NCBI RefSeq assembly: GCF_003668995.1
Contig: NZ_CP033068.1
Coordinates: 992,001 to 1,056,000 of the forward strand
Direction of reading: 5' to 3'
Origin: Flavobacterium sp. 140616W15
GTDB taxonomy: Bacteria > Bacteroidota > Bacteroidia > Flavobacteriales > Flavobacteriaceae
DNA length: 64,000 nt
The position numbers and the translations under genes are program-made. This document shows, piece by piece, positions 34,694 through 43,602 of this stretch. The notes beneath the pieces are model-generated. The model ran no database searches and was not told where the DNA came from. It saw only the letters and a list, made by a program, of their open reading frames with translations. Position 1 is the stretch's first letter. Every line of letters begins with the position of its first letter.

Positions 34694-35407
34694 TTAATAT
34701 CCTTTATCATTATAGATATTGAATTTTTCGAAAGAAATTTCTCCAAAGTCTTTTACTGTTTTTAGTTTCTCATAATCAATAACTAAGGCTTCAGCATTTT
34801 CGTCAGCACTATCATTAAATTTATAGTTTATGTAATGATCTTTGTAGAGAAACCAATTGTTTTTGGTTTTATTATATTTAAATGTAGTGACATGTTCCCA
34901 ATGATGTCCTCCTGAAACGCCATGTTCTATAGAGAAATAACCATTTTTTATTGTTATTCCAGTAAAAGGATCTCCAAATAAACCTCCACAATCTATGCAA
35001 TAAACGGCATTATTATTTTGATAAGCCAGTTTGTAAGTGCCGTCTCTTTGTCCTATTAAGAGGAGCATAGGTCTTTTGTCGGGTTTGTTTTCGGCGTAGT
35101 TAGATGTTGATTCTTCACTAGTTTTTCGTAAAACTAAAATAGCATCAGTGTATTCATCAAGATTAAGATCTCCAGACTCAATACTTATCACGCTATACCC
35201 TTTTGGAACAAATGCTTTTAAATCTTGGTCTAAACTATCAATGGAGTCATTAAAAGTTTGGTGCTTTTTTATTGAATCTATTTTGTTTTTTTCAATTTGA
35301 ATCGAATCAATGTTCTTTTCTGATTTATCGATTACCTTTTCTTTTGTGGCTTGCTTGCAAGAAAAAAGAATTAATGATGTTAGTAGGAGGAATGCAGTAT
35401 TTTTCAT
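34694..35407 (-). CDS. Lipoprotein, VCBS/FG-GAP-like (paralogue of 33043-33645)
   Basis: The start at 35407 (MKNTAFLL, 237 aa) gives a clean lipoprotein leader (LILFSC); an ATG at 35419 adds four residues. Mature residues include GYSVISIESGDLNLDEYTDAILVL, which matches the GDLNKDNLDDLVIV region of the paralogue. A GGH-rich strand region (GVSGGHHWEHVTTFKYN) also aligns with the partner's ELTRGNFEHKFRYQ. The role is unknown. Confidence 0.7.
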   Translation of the reverse strand: MKNTAFLLLTSLILFSCKQATKEKVIDKSEKNIDSIQIEKNKIDSIKKHQTFNDSIDSLDQDLKAFVPKGYSVISIESGDLNLDEYTDAILVLRKTSEESTSNYAENKPDKRPMLLLIGQRDGTYKLAYQNNNAVYCIDCGGLFGDPFTGITIKNGYFSIEHGVSGGHHWEHVTTFKYNKTKNNWFLYKDHYINYKFNDSADENAEALVIDYEKLKTVKDFGEISFEKFNIYNDKGY

Positions 35408-35443
35408 TGGTTTTATCAATGTTTTTTAATTCTAAGAAAAATT

Positions 35444-35842
35444 TTAGAGGTTGTCTAAATTATGCCAATCATGATAGCAATTACCTTGACAATATGTATT
35501 TCTTCTTTCGGTGTCCGATATTTTAAATACCGAAATTAATGTAATAAAAGTTTTTTTTATTTCATAATCAGGAAGCAATTCAATCTTATCCAAAGCAACC
35601 TTTAGGTTCTTATAAGTTTTTAAAAATACAATAGCTGTTACTGTTGGTTTTAAAGGGATTAATTGAATTGCCTTATTGAATGTTTCTTCGTTAGGACGTG
35701 ATTGTATTAAGCATTGGCTTGTCAATCTAATAATTTTTCTTTGAATTTGAGTTTCAAAAATATCAAACCAATCCAAAATTTGCTCAAGATTAATTTTTTC
35801 TTGAGCAAACTTATTAATCATTATGTCTTCTTCGGTTAACAA
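35444..35842 (-). CDS. Hypothetical protein (132 aa)
   Basis: This soluble 132-residue protein has no leader. It reads as helical repeats (LEQILDWFDIFETQIQRKI, KALDKIELLPDYEIKKTF), with a Cys/His-rich C-terminus (YCQGNCYHDWHN). The CxxxC/H cluster could bind a metal. DUF5958-like proteins have a similar size and style, but I cannot confirm that. It is 19 bases downstream of the 216-aa hypothetical. Confidence 0.6.
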   Translation of the reverse strand: MLTEEDIMINKFAQEKINLEQILDWFDIFETQIQRKIIRLTSQCLIQSRPNEETFNKAIQLIPLKPTVTAIVFLKTYKNLKVALDKIELLPDYEIKKTFITLISVFKISDTERRNTYCQGNCYHDWHNLDNL

Positions 35843-35861
35843 TTCTATGCTTTTATAATTA

Positions 35862-36512
35862 TTATGATGGTTTATTTTTCTTGATTTCTTGTGCTATTTT
35901 AAGAACATCCATCCAGTTTTTTTCTGTACTTGGTTTTGGATTGTCTAAAATAGTTTCTCCGTTAAAGTCTAAAATGTATTCATTAGATTCAAAGTCAAAT
36001 AAATGAATTTGATTATTTTCTATATTAAATTCGGTTCTACCTTCTTGGTTTACCCAAATATTTCTTCCTCCAAAACTCCATATTGTTTCTCCATCTTTGG
36101 TTATTCTCTTAATATCGAGTTCTCCATGGATAATAAAATCATCTTGGATTTTATGTATGGAGAAATTAGTAATGAAATCTATTTCTTTTCTCCATACTAA
36201 ATTTAGGCTTGGTATTTCGAGACAATACACTTTATTACAAACGCAAATCCAGATCCTGTCATCTTCGATTATAAATGATTTTTCGGTTATTGCAGTTGCA
36301 CTACCACTTTCACAAATAATAGCACTAGCAATTTTAGTATCAGATTTCTTAACAATAATTCCGCATTTACTTGTAGAATAAAGCTTATCTTTATCTTTCT
36401 TTTCTTGAAAGAAAACGGTATCATAAACTTTTAAATTATCAATTGAGTTTATTGTGTAATTGCTGTCGTTAAAGATTTCAATTTGATAATTTTTATAGTT
36501 AAGCTTTACCAT
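35862..36512 (-). CDS. Hypothetical protein with propeller-like repeats (216 aa)
   Basis: There is no signal peptide. The sequence alternates short strands and turns, with WKEID-like and WSFGGRNIWV segments that resemble PQQ/WD-type blades (for example KTIWSFGG and RIWICVCNKVYCLEIPSLNLVWRKE). It may be a small beta-propeller fragment or stand-alone protein. It is the first gene of a two-gene unit with the 132-aa hypothetical. Confidence 0.6.
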   Translation of the reverse strand: MVKLNYKNYQIEIFNDSNYTINSIDNLKVYDTVFFQEKKDKDKLYSTSKCGIIVKKSDTKIASAIICESGSATAITEKSFIIEDDRIWICVCNKVYCLEIPSLNLVWRKEIDFITNFSIHKIQDDFIIHGELDIKRITKDGETIWSFGGRNIWVNQEGRTEFNIENNQIHLFDFESNEYILDFNGETILDNPKPSTEKNWMDVLKIAQEIKKNKPS

Positions 36513-36759
36513 TTATTATTTTCTTGCTAAGGTAGTTGATTACAAATTTAAACGCTTTGTCTAAATTAATTAAAATATATGAATTAATACAAGATTCCTA
36601 ACGTTGTCATGAAGGCCATAGGAATGGAAGTATAGCTCCTTAATAATGACATCACAGATTGTGTTATGACGCAGATGTCAGGGTGTGAAAATGTCATATT
36701 GTCATATTGTATTTGGTATGCGAGCCTGTAAAACTGACAATTTATATAGGTTTTTTATA
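36513..36759. promoter_or_regulatory. dnaK upstream region with repeated TGTCA/TGACA motifs
   Basis: This gene-free region has direct and inverted TGTCA words at about 36605, 36646, 36667, 36676, 36691, 36700 and 36735. The 36667/36676 pair forms TGACgcagatGTCA. No CIRCE (TTAGCACTC) element is seen. The spacing pattern suggests binding sites for a stress regulator, but none is named. Confidence 0.5.
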
Positions 36760-36776
36760 TTGGCACAAAGATTGAC
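36760..36776 (+). promoter_or_regulatory. Sigma-54-like box upstream of dnaK
   Basis: TTGGCACAAAGATTGAC resembles the -24/-12 promoter (TGGCAC-N5-TTGC), with GG and GA correctly spaced, though the -12 GC is GA. It is 56 bases before the ATG at 36832. It could also be a sigma-A promoter of a different kind. Confidence 0.4.
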
Positions 36777-36831
36777 TTAAGCACCATGAGTTGTTAAAAT
36801 AAGTATACATCAAAATTAAATATATAAAAAA

Positions 36832-38715
36832 ATGGGTAAAATAATCGGAATTGATTTAGGGACTACGAACTCTTGTGTTTCTGTAATGGAAGGTAACGAA
36901 GCAGTTGTTATTCCTAACGCAGAAGGAAAAAGAACTACACCATCTATCATCGCTTTTGTTGAAGGTGGAGAAATTAAAGTAGGAGATCCTGCAAAAAGAC
37001 AAGCAGTAACGAATCCTACAAAAACAATTGCTTCTATTAAACGTTTTATGGGACACACTTTTGCTGAAACTACAAATGAAGCAAAAAGAGTATCATACAA
37101 AGTAGTAAAAGGTGACAACAATACTCCACGTGTGGATATTGATGGTCGTTTATATACTGCTCAAGAATTGTCAGCAATGACTCTTCAAAAAATGAAAAAA
37201 ACTGCTGAAGACTATTTAGGTCAAACAGTAACTGAAGCAGTTATTACTGTTCCTGCTTACTTTAATGATGCACAACGTCAAGCTACAAAAGAAGCTGGAG
37301 AGATTGCTGGTCTTAAAGTTATGCGTATAATCAATGAGCCAACTGCAGCTGCACTTGCTTACGGATTAGACAAAAAAGGAACTGATCAAAAAATTGCTGT
37401 TTACGATTTAGGTGGAGGTACATTTGATATTTCTGTTCTTGAATTAGGAGATGGAGTTTTCGAAGTATTGTCTACAAACGGTGATACTCACTTAGGTGGA
37501 GATGACTTTGACCACGAAATTATTGACTGGTTAGCTGACGAATTCAAAGCTGAAGAAGGTATCGACTTACGTCTTGACCCAATGTCATTACAACGTTTGA
37601 AAGAAGCTGCTGAGAAAGCAAAAATTGAATTGTCTTCTTCTTCAGAAACTGAAATCAACTTACCATACGTTACAGCTACGGCTTCTGGACCAAAACACTT
37701 AGTGAAAAAATTGTCTAGAGCTCAATTCGAAAAATTAACTGATTCTTTAGTAAAACGTTCTATGGAGCCTGTTGCTAAAGCATTAAAAGATGCTGGTTTA
37801 ACTACATCTGATATTGACGAAGTTATTCTTGTTGGAGGTTCTACTCGTATGCCAAGAATTGCTGAGGAAGTTGAAAAATTCTTCGGTAAAAAAGCATCTA
37901 AAGGAGTTAACCCTGATGAGGTTGTTGCAATTGGAGCAGCTATTCAAGGTGGTGTATTATCTGGAGATGTAAAAGATGTATTGTTACTTGACGTTACACC
38001 TTTATCTTTAGGTATCGAAACTATGGGTGGTGTATTAACTAAATTAATTGAAGCTAATACTACAATTCCAACTAAAAAATCACAAGTTTTCTCAACTGCT
38101 GCTGATTCTCAACCATCTGTTGAAATTCACGTATTGCAAGGTGAAAGAGCTATGGCCGCTGATAACAAAACTATCGGTCGTTTCCATTTAGATGGTATTC
38201 CACCAGCACCAAGAGGAGTTCCTCAAATTGAGGTTACTTTTGATATTGATGCAAATGGTATCATTAAAGTTTCTGCAACTGATAAAGGAACAGGAAAATC
38301 TCACGATATCCGTATCGAAGCTTCTTCTGGATTAACAGCTGAAGAAATCGAAAAAATGAAAAAAGATGCAGAAGCTAATGCTGATGCTGATAAAATAGCA
38401 AAAGAAAGAGCTGAGAAATTAAACGAAGCTGACAGCATGATTTTCCAAACTGAAACTCAATTAAAAGAGTTAGGAAGCAAATTAGCTGACGATCATAAAG
38501 TTGCTGTTGAGTACGCTTTAACTGAATTGAGAATGGCTCACCAATCTCAAGACATTCCAGCTATTCAAACTGCTCTTGACAACATTAATGCAGCTTGGAA
38601 AACAGCTACAGAAGCAATGTACGCTCAAGGAGAACAAGGTCAACAAGCGGCTCCACAACAAGAGCAAGCTCAAGGAGACAATGTTGAAGATGTTGAATTC
38701 GAAGAAGTCAAATAA
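36832..38715 (+). CDS. dnaK: Molecular chaperone DnaK (Hsp70)
   Basis: This 627-residue chaperone uses ATP to bind and release unfolded proteins with DnaJ and GrpE. The N-terminal ATPase has [33 protein letters not shown] and [10 protein letters not shown]. The substrate-binding domain includes [16 protein letters not shown], and a lid rich in Gln and Asp ends in EDVEFEEVK, typical of the family. dnaJ and grpE are not adjacent in this window. Confidence 0.99.
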   Translation: MGKIIGIDLGTTNSCVSVMEGNEAVVIPNAEGKRTTPSIIAFVEGGEIKVGDPAKRQAVTNPTKTIASIKRFMGHTFAETTNEAKRVSYKVVKGDNNTPRVDIDGRLYTAQELSAMTLQKMKKTAEDYLGQTVTEAVITVPAYFNDAQRQATKEAGEIAGLKVMRIINEPTAAALAYGLDKKGTDQKIAVYDLGGGTFDISVLELGDGVFEVLSTNGDTHLGGDDFDHEIIDWLADEFKAEEGIDLRLDPMSLQRLKEAAEKAKIELSSSSETEINLPYVTATASGPKHLVKKLSRAQFEKLTDSLVKRSMEPVAKALKDAGLTTSDIDEVILVGGSTRMPRIAEEVEKFFGKKASKGVNPDEVVAIGAAIQGGVLSGDVKDVLLLDVTPLSLGIETMGGVLTKLIEANTTIPTKKSQVFSTAADSQPSVEIHVLQGERAMAADNKTIGRFHLDGIPPAPRGVPQIEVTFDIDANGIIKVSATDKGTGKSHDIRIEASSGLTAEEIEKMKKDAEANADADKIAKERAEKLNEADSMIFQTETQLKELGSKLADDHKVAVEYALTELRMAHQSQDIPAIQTALDNINAAWKTATEAMYAQGEQGQQAAPQQEQAQGDNVEDVEFEEVK

Positions 38716-38747
38716 TTACTGATTAATATCAGTTAATAATAAGTGTT

Positions 38748-38780
38748 AAAGCGCTGTAAACGTAATGTTTACAGCGCTTT
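38748..38780 (+). terminator. dnaK terminator
   Basis: A perfect 14-bp stem (38748-38761 with 38767-38780) contains GCGCTGTAAAC with loop GTAAT, followed by a T-rich tail. It lies 32 bases past the stop codon. The left end of the integrated element lies just to the right of it. Confidence 0.92.
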
Positions 38781-38920
38781 TTCTTTTTGTCCCTCTTTAG
38801 ATTCTGCTGTTTTTTAATCGTTTTTTATCATATATTTGTACCACATTTGTACCGGCACGTAAAAGGCGATAAAGTGGCACTTATTTAAGCTAATGATAAC
38901 TTAATCAGGAGATAAGAGAG

Positions 38921-39475
38921 ATGAATAGATTAGATAAACAATGTCTTATGTGCGGGGACGGATTTCTGCCCAAAAGCGTTACTTCTGTCTACTGCTCAGC
39001 TAAATGCAGTAAAAAAGCATACAAGCAGAAGATACTGCAAGTTAAAAAGGAAGCGGAGCTCAAAGCACTGGCAGATAAAATACCCAAGGACAGGGTCTTT
39101 ATTTCTGTTACGGAAGCTGGCATTCTTTTTGGTGTTGCCAAAAGAACCCTTTACCGGCTTGTGAGCCAGGGAAAAATTCCTTCAGTTAATTTAGGAACCC
39201 GCCTTGTAAGGATAGACCGTAAAGTTATGGAAGAGATTTTTGGCCCTGTCCGTAGCATGCCGCAAGCTGAAACCGTGCTTAAGAAAAAATTATACAGCCT
39301 TGAAAAAGAAGACTGCTATTCCATTGGCGAAATAGCTGAGAGATTTCAAATATCTGAAGGTTCTGTCTACAATCATATCAGGAAATATTCAATCCCAACC
39401 AGACAGATCGGAAAGAATGTATATGCCCCCAAAACGGAAATTGATAATTTGTATAACGGAAATGATTTTATATGA
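38921..39475 (+). CDS. Excisionase-like protein with zinc ribbon and two HTH domains
   Basis: This 184-residue protein starts with a zinc-ribbon-like CLMCGDGFLPK...YCSAKCSKKAYK. Two excisionase/MerR-like HTH segments follow (VFISVTEAGILFGVAKRTLYRL, and CYSIGEIAERFQISEGSVYNHIRK). Such proteins assist the recombinase in excision of integrated elements. The gene ends 4 bases into the integrase gene, so the two are translationally coupled. An AGGAG-like sequence lies upstream (38907-38911), which is unusual in this phylum. Confidence 0.8.
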   Translation: MNRLDKQCLMCGDGFLPKSVTSVYCSAKCSKKAYKQKILQVKKEAELKALADKIPKDRVFISVTEAGILFGVAKRTLYRLVSQGKIPSVNLGTRLVRIDRKVMEEIFGPVRSMPQAETVLKKKLYSLEKEDCYSIGEIAERFQISEGSVYNHIRKYSIPTRQIGKNVYAPKTEIDNLYNGNDFI

Positions 39476-40722
39476 AAGAATTAGCAAAAACCAAGGTAAC
39501 TGTGCGTCTTCGAAAAGCAGAAGACCGAAAGGAATGGTATGTCTACATAGAAAGCTATCCTGTTGAGGTTTTCGGAAAGAAAGCGCCCCAGAGAATCCGT
39601 GAATATTTAAACAGATCCATAACAACAGTGGAGTGGGACAAGAAAAGAACTGCCCGCACAGATGCAGAGGGTATAAAATCCTACAAACCCAAACGCAGCG
39701 ATAACGGAATTATAATGTGCAGAAGCGATAGCGACCGTGAAATCATGCTCTATGCTGACGCAGTGCGTAAAATCAGGCAGAAAGAATACGATAATACAGA
39801 TCTGTACAGTGATGCTGAGAACCTATTGGCTCAGCAGAAAGAAAAAGGGAAAGAAGATTTTATTAAATACATTGCTGCTACGGCGTCTAAAAGACACGCC
39901 CGAAGTTCAAAATCTATTCAGATCAATTGGCAGCGAACCAGAGAGTTTTTAAAAAGCTATTCAGCGGGCAGTCTGATGTTTTCCGAGATTGACAGCAGAA
40001 TGGCGGAAGATTTTAAACTGTTTCTGCTGGCTGCACCGCTCGGAGGAGGCAAAAAAGGAATCATTTCCCGCAACACTGCGGGAACTTATTTTTCCATATT
40101 TAAAGCCGCTTTGAAACAGGCTTTTATTGATGGATATTTAATCGTTGATTTATCTTCAAAGATAAGAGGCATACCTGAGCAGGAATCAAGACGCGAATAT
40201 CTTACCATTGATGAATTGAATGCATTGGCCCAAACGCCCTGCGAAAAAGATGTCCTTAAAAGAGCCGCGCTTTTCTCGGCCCTTACAGGTCTGAGGCATT
40301 CCGACATTCAGAAGCTCCGCTGGAAAGAGATAAGTCTGGAAGACGGCAGGGCCAAACTGCATTTCACGCAGAAAAAGACAAAGGGTGTCGAATACATGCC
40401 TATTTCCGAGCAGGCTTTAGATCTCTGCGGAGAACCGAGACTTCCCGAGCAGCTTGTCTTTGAGGATCTGCCGGACCCGTCGTGGATTTCACGCCCTCTG
40501 AAAAAATGGATTGAATTGGCAGGCATTAAAAAAAATATTACCTTCCACTGCTTCCGCCATACATTTGCAACACTGCAACTGTCGAGCGGGACAGACATTT
40601 ATACGGTCAGTAAAATGCTGGGGCATACCAATGTAAAAACTACTGAAATCTATGCCAAAGTAATAGATGAGAAGAAAAACAGAGCCTCGCAGGCAATACA
40701 ATTGGAATCTTTAAAGAAATAA
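39472..40722 (+). CDS. Tyrosine-type site-specific recombinase (integrase)
   Basis: This 416-residue integrase has an N-terminal arm and SAM-like core-binding domain (about residues 100-220). The catalytic domain has TGLRHSDIQKLRW (first Arg), FHCFRHTFAT (His-x-x-Arg) and MLGHTNVKTTEIYAKV (nucleophile Tyr). It should mediate integration and excision of the island. The overlap with the upstream excisionase gene and the higher G+C than the core genes point to foreign origin. Confidence 0.95.
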   Translation: MKELAKTKVTVRLRKAEDRKEWYVYIESYPVEVFGKKAPQRIREYLNRSITTVEWDKKRTARTDAEGIKSYKPKRSDNGIIMCRSDSDREIMLYADAVRKIRQKEYDNTDLYSDAENLLAQQKEKGKEDFIKYIAATASKRHARSSKSIQINWQRTREFLKSYSAGSLMFSEIDSRMAEDFKLFLLAAPLGGGKKGIISRNTAGTYFSIFKAALKQAFIDGYLIVDLSSKIRGIPEQESRREYLTIDELNALAQTPCEKDVLKRAALFSALTGLRHSDIQKLRWKEISLEDGRAKLHFTQKKTKGVEYMPISEQALDLCGEPRLPEQLVFEDLPDPSWISRPLKKWIELAGIKKNITFHCFRHTFATLQLSSGTDIYTVSKMLGHTNVKTTEIYAKVIDEKKNRASQAIQLESLKK

Positions 40723-40727
40723 GCGCA

Positions 40728-41477
40728 ATGAAAATTAAATACTTTGAATATATCACAGTTTACCTGTCTGTTTTTTTAGTCTGCGTTTTTGTTGGCATAA
40801 TCGGAAGACTGGTGTTGCTGGAAAAAGGTGCTGATGAATATACAGCTGGCGTATTTTTCTGGATCAGCACTGGATTTGGAATTTTAATGTTTGCAATTCT
40901 AAGTTTATTTCTAAACGATTTGGCTGAGAGATTGGTGAATCGTTTTTTGAAGGTAAAAAAAAATGAATCGCCTGAAAGCCAGATTCCAACCGAGGACCTT
41001 GAAAAAATAGAAGAGCAGCAGCAGGATGTTTTAATTAAGCCCGAAATTCCTGAAAATAATAATGCAGTCATCGATATTCAGCAGTTAAGGGAGGAGAGGG
41101 AAAATGCAGTCAGAAATCAAAAACAGGCCAGAATTGATAATGCCATCTGTTATGCACAGCAGGAGTTTGCGCTTTACGCGTCGGATGATGATTTGAAACA
41201 ATTGGGTAGGAATATAATCATATATGCTGAAGGCTTAAATTATGAAAAGATTAAACCAGTAAAAGTAAAAGATTTGTCTAATCTCGATTTGTATCATTTT
41301 GGCTGGAATATCTGGAATTGCTTTAAAGTCAGCAGACAGGACAGAGCCGCGCAATTTTTAAAACTGACTTTTGCTGACGCTTTAAAAGATGTTGAGCAGA
41401 ACAGCATTAAAACGCATCTCAAAGATGATGAACAGAAAGGTCTTATAAAGATTATGGAAGATTTTACAGATCTTTAA
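40728..41477 (+). CDS. Mobile-element membrane protein (249 aa)
   Basis: Two transmembrane segments lie in residues about 8-65 (YITVYLSVFLVCVFVGIIG, AGVFFWISTGFGILMFAIL). A cytosolic part rich in Glu and Gln (about residues 80-140), predicted as coiled coil, and a C-terminal alpha region follow. I do not recognise the family. It begins 5 bases after the integrase stop, so it is part of the same operon. It may be an accessory or cargo membrane protein of the island. Confidence 0.7.
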   Translation: MKIKYFEYITVYLSVFLVCVFVGIIGRLVLLEKGADEYTAGVFFWISTGFGILMFAILSLFLNDLAERLVNRFLKVKKNESPESQIPTEDLEKIEEQQQDVLIKPEIPENNNAVIDIQQLREERENAVRNQKQARIDNAICYAQQEFALYASDDDLKQLGRNIIIYAEGLNYEKIKPVKVKDLSNLDLYHFGWNIWNCFKVSRQDRAAQFLKLTFADALKDVEQNSIKTHLKDDEQKGLIKIMEDFTDL

Positions 41478-41508
41478 ATAGCAATAAGTATAAAACACTG
41501 TGTTTGTC

Positions 41509-41553
41509 AAGTGTTTTTGCTGTGAAGAAGGACACGGCAAAAACACTTTTTTT
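41509..41553 (+). terminator. Terminator after the integrase operon
   Basis: Stem AAGTGTTTTTGC with GCAAAAACACTT, extended by TGTG/CACG, ends in a run of seven T. It lies about 30 bases past the 249-aa gene. Confidence 0.85.
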
Positions 41554-41584
41554 ATTTGCACCATAACTGTTTAAAACGATAGCT

Positions 41585-41925
41585 ATGGACACAAACGAAA
41601 TCTCTTTTGAGAACCTGCCCAAAGCAGTAGCGCACTTAGTGAAAGAAATTGCAGAGATTAAATATATGATTCAGAATGTGCAGGTATATGAATCTAAAGA
41701 AAAAAATATTCCTATTGGTGTCGAAGAAGCAAGCCGCCTCATAGGAAAAGCAAAGTCTACAATTTACGCTCTTGTAAGGCAGAGAAAAATTCCGTGCTAT
41801 AAATATGGTAAAAAGCTGTATTTTTTGAAGAAGAGCTTTTAGAATGGATTTCTAAAGGGAAAAAGAAAACAATACAGGAAATCGAATCAGAAGTATTGAA
41901 GTATAATCATAATCGAAATAAATAG
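41585..41925 (+). pseudogene. HTH (excisionase-type) DNA-binding gene, frameshifted at a T6 run
   Basis: The frame starting at 41585 has an N-terminal coiled segment (DTNEISFENLPKAVAHLV) and a MerR/excisionase HTH (GVEEASRLIGKAKSTIYALVRQRKIP). It then runs into an early stop at 41840-41842. If one T is added to the six-T tract at 41821-41826, the frame continues LYFFEEELLEWISKGKKKT and on to a stop at 41923-41925, which is the normal end of this family. This is therefore either a frameshifted remnant or a one-base error. Confidence 0.75.
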
Positions 41926-42075
41926 AGGGATAACAGCCAGCAGGAATACTTATATCACTCTAGTAGATCATCAAAAAGCATTTAATACAAAGCGATAGGT
42001 TATCTGTAAATGAATTTGAGCAAGAAAAACCCTGAAAAATCTAAATTTTTCAGGATTTTACTTTTTATAGTGACC

Positions 42076-42376
42076 TCAACTGGACAGATTTCTATAAATT
42101 TTTTTATGGACGATTTGAAGAGATTGGCTTACTACAGGTAGATTATCTCCAAAATTTGATTTTTGTAATTCAAGTATAGAAATACACTCAGTACTTTGCT
42201 TATACCAACCTCCAAAAGCTTTGGAAAAACCATTAGCTTTACTATCAAATAAATCTTTAAACTCTTTACTATCATTAATAAGTATCTAAAATCATTTCCC
42301 AATTAACGCCTTGAAATTGTGACATCTTCTTTAATTCATTCGAATAAGTTTGAAGTTGATTCTTTCCTACTCGCAT
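42076..42376 (-). pseudogene. Second cargo gene, frameshifted (about 100 codons)
   Basis: The minus-strand frame begins with ATG at 42374-42376 (MRVGKNQLQTYSNELKKM) and stops early after NWEMILDTY. Skipping one base restores a frame with LINDSKEFKDLFDSKANGFSK, then GGWYKQSTECISILELQ, to a stop at 42076-42078. The break is near 42280-42290. It lies 21 bases downstream of the 226-aa gene, so the pair was probably an operon. The family is unknown. Confidence 0.55.
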
Positions 42377-42397
42377 TGCTCTAGGGGATTTAATTAT

Positions 42398-43078
42398 CTA
42401 AATTAGTTTCGATGCTTTTAATTTTGCTAGTTTTTTATCTTGTATATTAGTTTCTATTTGTTTTAAGAATGAATCTTTCTTATCAATTTCATTTTGTAAA
42501 TCAGTAATCCACGGTGTTATCTCTACACCACAAGCCTGAAAGTGTTTTGCGTCCCAATCTCTTTTTTTGATATTGTCTAGGATTTCTTGTGCTCTGGAAA
42601 CATTAGTAAACAATGCTATTTTTAATTTTGTTTCAAGAAAATCGGCTTGAAAAAATGAATTAGGGGCAACACTAAATCGCTTAGTTTGGGAGTAATTCTC
42701 TATTAAGGAAATTATTGTTTCAGTTGAAATATTATCAATTAGTAAAAAATGATATTGTTTTTTTATAATTTGGGATACCTCTTCAAAATATTGATTATGC
42801 TTTTCGTATGGTATATCAAACTGAAATTTCTTTTTATCATAAAATTCATGAAGAACAATAGGGAAATCTAAACACTCTTTGACGTTTTTTTTCCATAATG
42901 GATAAAGAACAAAGTGAGGTCTATATTCTTCAGTTCGCGGAAGCTTTATTAACTCTATACCAAAAAGTAAACATCCTGCTATTTTGTATAATTTATTCTG
43001 CGAATAAATTCTTAACTCAGGGAAGGCATCGTGCCATTCCCTGATAATTATATTTTTTATTGTTTTATCTATCGTCAT
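42398..43078 (-). CDS. Unknown island cargo protein (226 aa)
   Basis: I do not recognise this 226-residue soluble protein. It starts MTIDKTIKNIIIREWHDAFP, has an aromatic and basic middle with YRPHFVLYPLWKKN and FSVAPNSFFQADFLETK, and ends in a helical stretch (KDSFLKQIETNIQDKKLAKLK). It has no leader or membrane segment. It is A+T rich relative to the integrase genes. An IS6-like element ends only 4 bases upstream of its start, so the native promoter is lost and the N-terminus might be cut as well. Confidence 0.6.
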   Translation of the reverse strand: MTIDKTIKNIIIREWHDAFPELRIYSQNKLYKIAGCLLFGIELIKLPRTEEYRPHFVLYPLWKKNVKECLDFPIVLHEFYDKKKFQFDIPYEKHNQYFEEVSQIIKKQYHFLLIDNISTETIISLIENYSQTKRFSVAPNSFFQADFLETKLKIALFTNVSRAQEILDNIKKRDWDAKHFQACGVEITPWITDLQNEIDKKDSFLKQIETNIQDKKLAKLKASKLI

Positions 43079-43082
43079 TTTA

Positions 43083-43602
43083 GGTTCTGTCGCATCTATG
43101 ATTAAGTTTTATCTTTGGTTTTTCAAAACTAATAAAAAATGAATACCAAAGGTCATTGTTGTCCAAAATACGTAATCCTGCAGGCAGTGTATTTTAAATT
43201 AAGATTTACACTTAGCTATCGTGACGTTGAAGAAATAATGAAAATTAGGGGTGTGATTGTTGATCATGCCACGATCCAACGCTGGGTTTATAAGTTTATG
43301 CCTTTCATTGAGGCAGAGATGAAGAATAGAAAAGCCAGAGTGGGGAAGAGTTGGAGAATGGATGAGACGTATATTAAAGTAAAAGGAATTTGGTGTTATT
43401 TATATAGGGCAGTAGATAAATCAGGCAATACGGTTGACTTCCTTCTGACCAGAAAAAGACAAAGAATGAGCGCTCAGTCTTTTCTAATTAAAGCAATTAT
43501 TAATAACTACCGGCCAAGAGTAATAAATATTGATAAAAGCGGTTCTAATACCGCAGCAATTAAAGTTTATAACAGGCGTTCTTTCTCAAAGATTAAAATT
43601 CG
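43083..43602 (+). mobile_element. IS6-like element, truncated copy 1
   Basis: It begins with the terminal repeat GGTTCTGTCGCATCT and encodes most of a transposase (43139 onward, about 155 residues). The N-terminal part and the first Asp (DETYIK) and NIDKSGSN are present. The sequence ends where copy 2 begins. Compared with copy 2, the last third, including the Glu of the DDE triad, and the right terminal repeat are missing. It cannot be active. Confidence 0.85.

Noticed and set aside
38834..38853. ATTTGTACC direct repeats as attachment site
   Set aside because: They sit at the expected left end, but no matching copy was found on the right side, and the first overlaps a -7-like box. Kept only as a note in the island entry.
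43083..43602. Composite transposon made of the two IS copies
   Set aside because: The copies touch each other and have no cargo between them, so they cannot form a normal composite transposon around the cargo genes.
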